Assembly (NCBI GenBank): GCA_944386835.1
Contig: CALXCQ010000097.1
Location: 1-56,829 of the forward strand
DNA from: an uncultured Oscillospiraceae bacterium
GTDB taxonomy: Bacteria; Bacillota; Clostridia; Oscillospirales; Oscillospiraceae
Reading direction: 5' to 3'
Length of the DNA: 56,829 nt
Below the pieces are notes generated by a model. The model searched no databases, was not told where the DNA came from, and saw only the letters and a program-made list of their open reading frames with translations. Below, one piece after another: positions 53,368 through 56,829 of this stretch (the first letter of the stretch is position 1; every line of letters begins with the position of its first letter). A program made the position numbers and the translations under genes.

Positions 53368-53399
53368 GAGGGCGCAAGCGGTCTATCCGTTTGCGCCTC
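53368..53399. repeat. GC-rich inverted repeat in the element's noncoding end
   Basis: gagggcgcaagcgg (53368-53381) faces ccgtttgcgcctc (53387-53399) with small mismatches. No T-tract follows on the plus strand. It lies 26 bases from the next, stronger hairpin. Confidence 0.6.
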
Positions 53400-53424
53400 T
53401 TGACTACCCAACAGCAAAGGCGGG

Positions 53425-53473
53425 AAAAGCCGTCAAGGACGCGAAGCGCAAAGTTTATCCTTGACGGCTTTTT
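53425..53473 (+). terminator. Long 15-bp hairpin with T-tract next to the HTH gene
   Basis: aaaagccgtcaagga (53425-53439) pairs exactly with tccttgacggctttt (53458-53472) across an 18-nt loop, and the T-tract continues. It lies just beyond the stop codon of the minus-strand HTH gene and can act in both directions. Similar hairpins occur near the int/xis end of Firmicute conjugative elements. Confidence 0.75.
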
Positions 53474-53489
53474 CTGGTTTTGCTACTTG

Positions 53490-53699
53490 TCATCTGTCAA
53501 AGCGAAACTTGGGTAAGGCTTCCATTAAGAACGCTTTCAAATCGCCTTGAATATCGTCGTTGATACTCCCTTGAAAATAGGACAAGTATTTGATGTACCT
53601 GATATAGTTTTGGATTACAGTATTCACTGCTTCTGGCTCCCCGGCAGCTGCCTTTACAATCGTTTCATAGGGCAGCAATTTATACTTCCTATTCTTCAT
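53490..53699 (-). CDS. Conjugative-transposon HTH-domain protein
   Basis: 69 residues. The sequence KLLPYETIVKAAAGEPEAVNTVIQNY, followed by YIRYIKYLS and a charged C-terminus (DIQGDLKAFLMEALPKFRF), matches the small helix-turn-helix protein encoded next to the sigma factor in Tn916-like elements, where it helps to control element transfer. It overlaps the upstream sigma gene by 11 bp, and GGAGG inside that gene serves as ribosome-binding site. In intact elements xis and int would follow; they are missing here. Confidence 0.82.
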   Translation of the reverse strand: MKNRKYKLLPYETIVKAAAGEPEAVNTVIQNYIRYIKYLSYFQGSINDDIQGDLKAFLMEALPKFRFDR

Positions 53700-54126
53700 T
53701 CTCTAATGCCTCCATTTCTTTCCGCAATAAGCGCAAGGCAATCTTCCGTCTACGGAAGACTGCACTTCGGCTAATACCGCATATCTTACCGATTTCCTCG
53801 TCGCTGTAACCGCGGTAGTACCACAGAAACAGCGCTTCCCGCCGCTTTTCCGGCAAACGCAAAAGCGCGGCTGCTAACTGTTCATTCTCCACAATGACCG
53901 TTTTTCCACGAACGGTAAAAGCGGTAGGCACATCGTATTTCACAAAATACTCGTCTGTTGTAGTAACAGGTTCAAAAGCAAACTCCCGAAAATAGTCGAG
54001 TGATACTTCAAACTGCTGCTTTTTCCGCAGTTTCTTGTAAATGCCTAGTGCTGCATGGTAAAGCACAATTTTACAAAAGGCATTGAAAGTACGCTCGATA
54101 TGCTCCCGATATTTCTCTGTATTCAT
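53689..54126 (-). CDS. Sigma-70-family factor of a conjugative element
   Basis: 145 residues. It starts NTEKYREHIERTFNAFCKIV (a degenerate region 2) and ends with a clear region 4 helix-turn-helix: LPEKRREALFLWYYRGYSDEEI, then GKICGISRSAVFRRRKIALR. This is the Tn916 orf7-like sigma factor that regulates element genes. The second of two adjacent ATGs (54126) has GAGG at six bases, so I choose it over 54129. The gene lies behind an attenuator-like hairpin and a possible leader peptide. Confidence 0.85.
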   Translation of the reverse strand: MNTEKYREHIERTFNAFCKIVLYHAALGIYKKLRKKQQFEVSLDYFREFAFEPVTTTDEYFVKYDVPTAFTVRGKTVIVENEQLAAALLRLPEKRREALFLWYYRGYSDEEIGKICGISRSAVFRRRKIALRLLRKEMEALENEE

Positions 54127-54331
54127 CATCTTCCTCACCCCCTTCTTCCCAAGCAGATGCAAAACAGAAAATGCCCATGCAGCATAAGGCCGCATGGGCG
54201 TTGATATATGAATTAAAAAGAGCAACTATATGATTTATAAGTTCATCTTCAAGGGCGTAAAATCCCGTATAGGCACAAGGGCTTTTTGATTGCAAAGCGT
54301 TAGGTGGATTGCAGGAAGCAAAAATAAACAC
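54071..54331 (-). CDS. Possible leader peptide upstream of the sigma factor
   Basis: An 86-codon frame starting GTG at 54331, with AAGGAGG seven bases before it. Translation begins MFIFASCNPPNALQSKSP and overlaps the start of the sigma gene in another frame. The strong ribosome-binding site and the terminator-like hairpin inside it resemble the leader arrangement upstream of tet(M) in Tn916, where translation of a leader controls read-through. The real stop or length may differ, and it may be no more than a regulatory reading frame. Confidence 0.35.
   Translation of the reverse strand: MFIFASCNPPNALQSKSPCAYTGFYALEDELINHIVALFNSYINAHAALCCMGIFCFASAWEEGGEEDDEYREISGAYRAYFQCLL
54161..54199 (-). 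terminator. Attenuator-like hairpin before the sigma gene
   Basis: On the minus strand GCCCATGC (54199-54192) pairs with GCATGGGC (54180-54173), followed by ATTTTCTGTTTT. It sits inside the leader reading frame and 35-70 bases upstream of the sigma ATG, so ribosome movement could decide whether transcription continues. Confidence 0.55.
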
Positions 54332-54435
54332 AAAGATACCTCCTTGATACCGCCGAATCCTAAAATGGCAACTTTAATAGACACTCCGATTTTCATTTCA
54401 AAAAGTATCTGTTTTCTGATTCATATTTTTCTCAT

Positions 54436-55089
54436 TTAGTTTGAGTAGGCGTCAAGAAACTGCCATTCACAGAAACGATGTTTCATCCATTCATCATCAT
54501 ATTTAATATCAAAGTATTTTTCTACCCTGTTTCTGGGTGGGTATCCCCGATGTCGTCTCGACCATCTGACAATGCAAAACATTGTCAGAAAAAGATTCAG
54601 TGCCATCAATATTGACGATATATATGTGATAACCTGTACCAACGCACTGCTAATCATTTTTATCGCAATCTTAATATAGGGCACACAATATTTTGCGAAA
54701 AGAACCCCCAGCACACCCCAAGTAACGGTCATCTTTATACATATCAGCCCTTGCAGATTTAACGCACATCCGCTGTAATCCCACGCTTTCATATGTATGC
54801 CATGCCTTAGTAGCAAGCCGCTAATATACTCTACCATTGTTGTTGCGGTTGCAAATACTGCAAATTGTCCAGAAATAGGCATGGATTCGCATAGAACTGC
54901 CCCTACATATAAAATCACTGCCCCAATTCCGTAGATGATACAGAAAGGCCCCCATAGAGCAACTGTATGTGTTTCCCATCGCCCATGCCGGATTAAGCAA
55001 AAGGAGCCTTCAATGAGGGTGCCTAAGATACTGCCGAGCATGAATAGCCAAAACAATGCCGGATATGTAATTGAATCCACCTGTATCAC
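54436..55089 (-). CDS. Putative ABC-transporter type IV family membrane protein (CmpB-like)
   Basis: 217 residues with about six hydrophobic stretches. LFWLFMLGSILGTLIEGSFC, the following WGPFCIIYGIGAVIL and the later CIKMTVTWGVLGVLF match a family named for a presumed ABC transport role that has not been shown. It probably starts at GTG (55089) with a weak, close AAGG; a later GTG is possible. It is the last gene of a minus-strand set headed by a MarR gene, 45 bp after the small membrane protein. Confidence 0.75.
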   Translation of the reverse strand: MIQVDSITYPALFWLFMLGSILGTLIEGSFCLIRHGRWETHTVALWGPFCIIYGIGAVILYVGAVLCESMPISGQFAVFATATTMVEYISGLLLRHGIHMKAWDYSGCALNLQGLICIKMTVTWGVLGVLFAKYCVPYIKIAIKMISSALVQVITYISSILMALNLFLTMFCIVRWSRRHRGYPPRNRVEKYFDIKYDDEWMKHRFCEWQFLDAYSN

Positions 55090-55134
55090 TCGCCTTTAAA
55101 ATCTTTGCACATTCTTTCACTTCTTATATGCTCT

Positions 55135-55485
55135 TTATTTTTCGCTTTTTTGAATTTTATCTTTTGTCTTTCTGCTTTTAAAAGCGGATTTTGCTTTGGC
55201 ATACAGATTTTCCAAAACGGCGAGTGTCTTCTGATCATTGGGAAACAATAGTCGTAGTAGAACAAGAGCGATTGCAAATGTAACAATCTTTTCCGGGGAG
55301 ATTGGAAGCCATAGAAAAGCAATGTATGCACCGGCAACCGTAGTCATCCAGCCAATATGCAAATATGTTCCGATTCCAAGCAAAATATAAGACCACCCAT
55401 TTGTAATGAGCCATGCAATCGCTATACACAACAAAAGTCTTGGATTTACTATGAATTGAATCACTTTCTTTAATTTGCTTTTCAT
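55135..55485 (-). CDS. Small membrane protein of the mobile element, unknown function
   Basis: 116 residues: a basic start, hydrophobic segments near 14-32 (PRLLLCIAIAWLITNGW), 37-58 and 64-82, and a Lys-rich tail. I do not recognise a family. Its ATG overlaps the TGA of the upstream gene (ATGA), so the genes are translationally coupled. Lys/Ser-rich cytoplasmic tails on such small proteins can bind lipids or nucleic acids, but no function can be assigned. Confidence 0.65.
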   Translation of the reverse strand: MKSKLKKVIQFIVNPRLLLCIAIAWLITNGWSYILLGIGTYLHIGWMTTVAGAYIAFLWLPISPEKIVTFAIALVLLRLLFPNDQKTLAVLENLYAKAKSAFKSRKTKDKIQKSEK

Positions 55486-55847
55486 TCTAATTTTGTGGGA
55501 TTTTCAGCCACACACGGACTTTCCGAAGATTGACTGTCAGTAGTTAATTCGGATTCGGCTGTTATGGCTTGCTTATCCGCTTCCTCCGTTTCGGCATTAT
55601 CACAATCATCATTAACAGCCTCCGGCTGCCTCTGCACCACTTTTTGGGCTTCCCGCATTTCAGCGACTTTCTTTTTACGACGCTCTATAAACTCTTGTGC
55701 AGGAGTGCGGGTTGCATTTTCACCGCGTTCCTCTTCCGCTGGGACTTTTATAGGTTCCCTATCGTTTTTTAATAGAGCTTAAGCGATTAGCCCCGTAACG
55801 GCGATTCCTGTTCCAATAAATAGGAACTTTATACCTTTCTTCATCAT
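55482..55847 (-). pseudogene. Small single-helix protein gene interrupted by an in-frame TAA
   Basis: Starting at ATG 55847 after GGAAGG, the frame encodes MMKKGIKFLFIGTGIAVTGL plus IA, a membrane helix, and then TAA at 55779-55781. The same frame continues open without a break for about 98 codons (ALLKNDREPIKVPAEEERG ... FIERRKKKVAEMREAQKVV ...), ending in TGA that overlaps the next gene's ATG. The composition past the stop is strongly protein-like, with an anchor plus charged Glu/Lys/Arg tail. A point mutation, for instance from a Tyr or Gln codon, is the simplest reading. Read-through or two separate products are less likely. I do not recognise the family. Confidence 0.7.
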
Positions 55848-55925
55848 AACCATCCTTCCTTATTTGGCCTAATTAAATCTTCTTTATAAATCAACATTAA
55901 CTGAGATTAAGCGATTTTAGATGCT

Positions 55926-56375
55926 CTATTGTCTTTCGCTATGAATTTCCTTCTTAAGCAACTTCACATACTTTTCAAGAACTGCAAGGTAAGCAATTCT
56001 TTCTTGTAGCGGTATGCGTTCAAGGGCTTGTACTTCAGCATTGGAAATCGGAACGATAATGCTCTCACCAAACTTTCTTCCTTCCTCTGTAAGACAAATA
56101 TTTTTACGGTTGCGGGTGCCAGGAACAACCTCTAAGGTAGCATAGTTATTTTTGACCATGTGTGAGATAATCGTGTTGACAGTTTGCTTTGAAAATGACC
56201 ACATGTCGCAAATATCCTGCTGGGAAAGTTTGTCCTCCATGTTGATGAGAGCATACCAAATCCAAAACTCGTTCTCGGATATTCCAAGATTGCTGACAGC
56301 GGTTTTGTAAATACCTGTTAACTCCTTCATCTGCTGATTGATTATTTCAAGTTGCCCTTTCGTTGTGTAATTCAT
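55926..56375 (-). CDS. MarR-family regulator in the mobile element
   Basis: 149 residues from the ATG at 56375, with AAGGAGG; upstream in-frame residues lie in the promoter. Winged helix-turn-helix at about 55-110: LSQQDICDMWSFSKQTVNTIISHMVKNNY (in part) and a wing TRNRKNICLTEEG. It heads a minus-strand operon with two membrane proteins and one broken small gene, which it may control. Its promoter carries a GGACT/AGTCC inverted pair. The ligand is unknown. Confidence 0.88.
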   Translation of the reverse strand: MNYTTKGQLEIINQQMKELTGIYKTAVSNLGISENEFWIWYALINMEDKLSQQDICDMWSFSKQTVNTIISHMVKNNYATLEVVPGTRNRKNICLTEEGRKFGESIIVPISNAEVQALERIPLQERIAYLAVLEKYVKLLKKEIHSERQ

Positions 56376-56404
56376 TATGTGCCTCCTTATAAGTGTCCGC
56401 GTTA

Positions 56405-56446
56405 GGACTCTTATTGTATTATAGTCCGAAATCAGGTACTTTTCAA
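56405..56446 (-). promoter_or_regulatory. Promoter and candidate operator of the mobile-element MarR operon
   Basis: On the minus strand TTGAAA (56446-56441) and TATAAT (56423-56418) are spaced by 17 bp, close to the sigma-A consensus. ggact (56405-56409) and agtcc (56423-56427) are inverted copies flanking the -10 box, a plausible MarR site. Confidence 0.75.
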
Positions 56447-56829
56447 TGGGATTCAAAGAAAAGTTACAAAAGAATAGCCATAAGAGCCGTGAGAAAAAAC
56501 TACGGCAAGAGGCGAAAAAGATACACGGCGGGTTATATATTTTTTTATGGCAGATTGCAGCGCATGGCGGCTGCAATTTTTTGCGCTCAAATCAAGGCAA
56601 AGTGCAACAAAAACCGCCTTTCAAACGGGATATTGAGTGAGGGAAAGTAAAAGGGCTTGGGATTTTCCCAACAAGCCAAAAAGGGCAAATGGGTACTCAT
56701 TTGCTGTGCTTGCTGATACACTAACTACAAGGGAAAAATACTTTCTTTCCTTCAAAACAGCGGGGTTGCACCTGTGGAAAACCAGTTGTAGCATGATAAA
56801 AAAGCGGGAATGAAAATGGCAAATGTGCT
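56447..56829 (+). other. Right-hand stretch without a firm gene; terminator at 56554-56582
   Basis: A 64-codon plus-strand frame (56446-56640) opens MGFKEKLQKNSHKSREKKLR but has no good ribosome-binding site and overlaps the MarR promoter. Within it attgcagc (56554-56561) pairs with gctgcaat (56570-56577) followed by six T, an intrinsic terminator, which argues against a real gene. The last bases (from about 56818, aatggcaaatgtgct) may begin a gene that continues beyond the window. Confidence 0.4.

Larger units (their letters stand above)
53100..56829. mobile_element. Part of an integrative/conjugative (Tn916-like) element
   Basis: The minus-strand HTH and sigma-70-type genes match the orf8/orf7-like pair that lies next to xis and int in Tn916-family elements, and the hairpins between 53183 and 53473 occur where that noncoding region would be. 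No integrase or excisionase is found between the HTH gene and the GH3 gene, and no direct repeat or att site can be defined. The left limit is approximate, and the element runs past the right edge of the window. Confidence 0.6.

Noticed and set aside
56446..56640. A 64-codon plus-strand frame at the right end
   Set aside because: It starts in the MarR promoter, contains an intrinsic terminator and lacks a ribosome-binding site, although the Lys-rich start looks protein-like; left as undecided.

Overview
The window looks like a chromosome segment of a low-GC, anaerobic gut Firmicute of the class Clostridia, most likely an Oscillospiraceae-type organism. This is inferred from strong AAGGAGG ribosome-binding sites, sigma-A-type promoters, a rubredoxin, an [FeFe]-hydrogenase, PucR, BlaI/M56 and YitT families, an extra gyrase/topoisomerase-IV-like pair and a Tn916-like module. 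I cannot name the species.

Positions 1-866 hold no convincing gene but several strong hairpins. Positions 867-13955, all on the minus strand, form a peptide-utilisation locus. In transcription order it contains an M20 metallopeptidase (12621-13955), two small proteins that look like free-standing M20 lid/dimerisation domains (12228-12602 and 11666-12037), a five-gene Dpp/Opp-type ABC importer (dppABCDF-like, 11349 down to 5778), a serine carboxypeptidase of family S10 and two PucR-type regulators. The model is uptake of peptides or amino-acid conjugates followed by cytoplasmic trimming. The lid-only proteins are the most unusual thing in the window: they keep the lid histidine motif that the neighbouring full-length M20 enzyme has lost, and they share four cysteines.

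Positions 14543-18621 carry a MarR regulator with a heterodimeric ABC exporter and two identical 10-bp candidate operators flanking the promoter. Positions 18943-30850 are housekeeping and redox genes: a DnaQ-like exonuclease, a Bcp peroxiredoxin, a cobalamin riboswitch plus terminator controlling a DUF4430 surface protein, a MarR/iron alcohol dehydrogenase pair, a CarD-like factor, rubredoxin, an [FeFe]-hydrogenase, a PHP phosphatase, tRNA-Ser, an Smr protein, a GNAT acetyltransferase and an RlmI-like methyltransferase.

Positions 31132-33471 hold a BlaI-type repressor under a 51-bp near-perfect palindrome, followed by a fused M56 (BlaR1-like) plus M23 peptidase. Then come an ornithine cyclodeaminase-family gene and a complete fructose PTS operon with its own HPr and Enzyme I (35114-40737). 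After this lie a truncated dppF copy and tRNA-Gly. Positions 41507-49676 (minus strand) form a probable operon: ParE-like, a secreted copper-amine-oxidase-N-like protein, ParC-like, YitT and a transglutaminase-like lipoprotein. A divergent DUF1846 gene and a GH3 glycosidase follow.

From about 53100 to the end is part of an integrative/conjugative element: a Tn916-type HTH protein, a sigma factor preceded by an attenuator-like leader, and a MarR-led membrane-protein operon in which one small gene carries an in-frame TAA. No integrase or excisionase lies between the HTH gene and the chromosomal GH3 gene, so this end looks truncated or rearranged.
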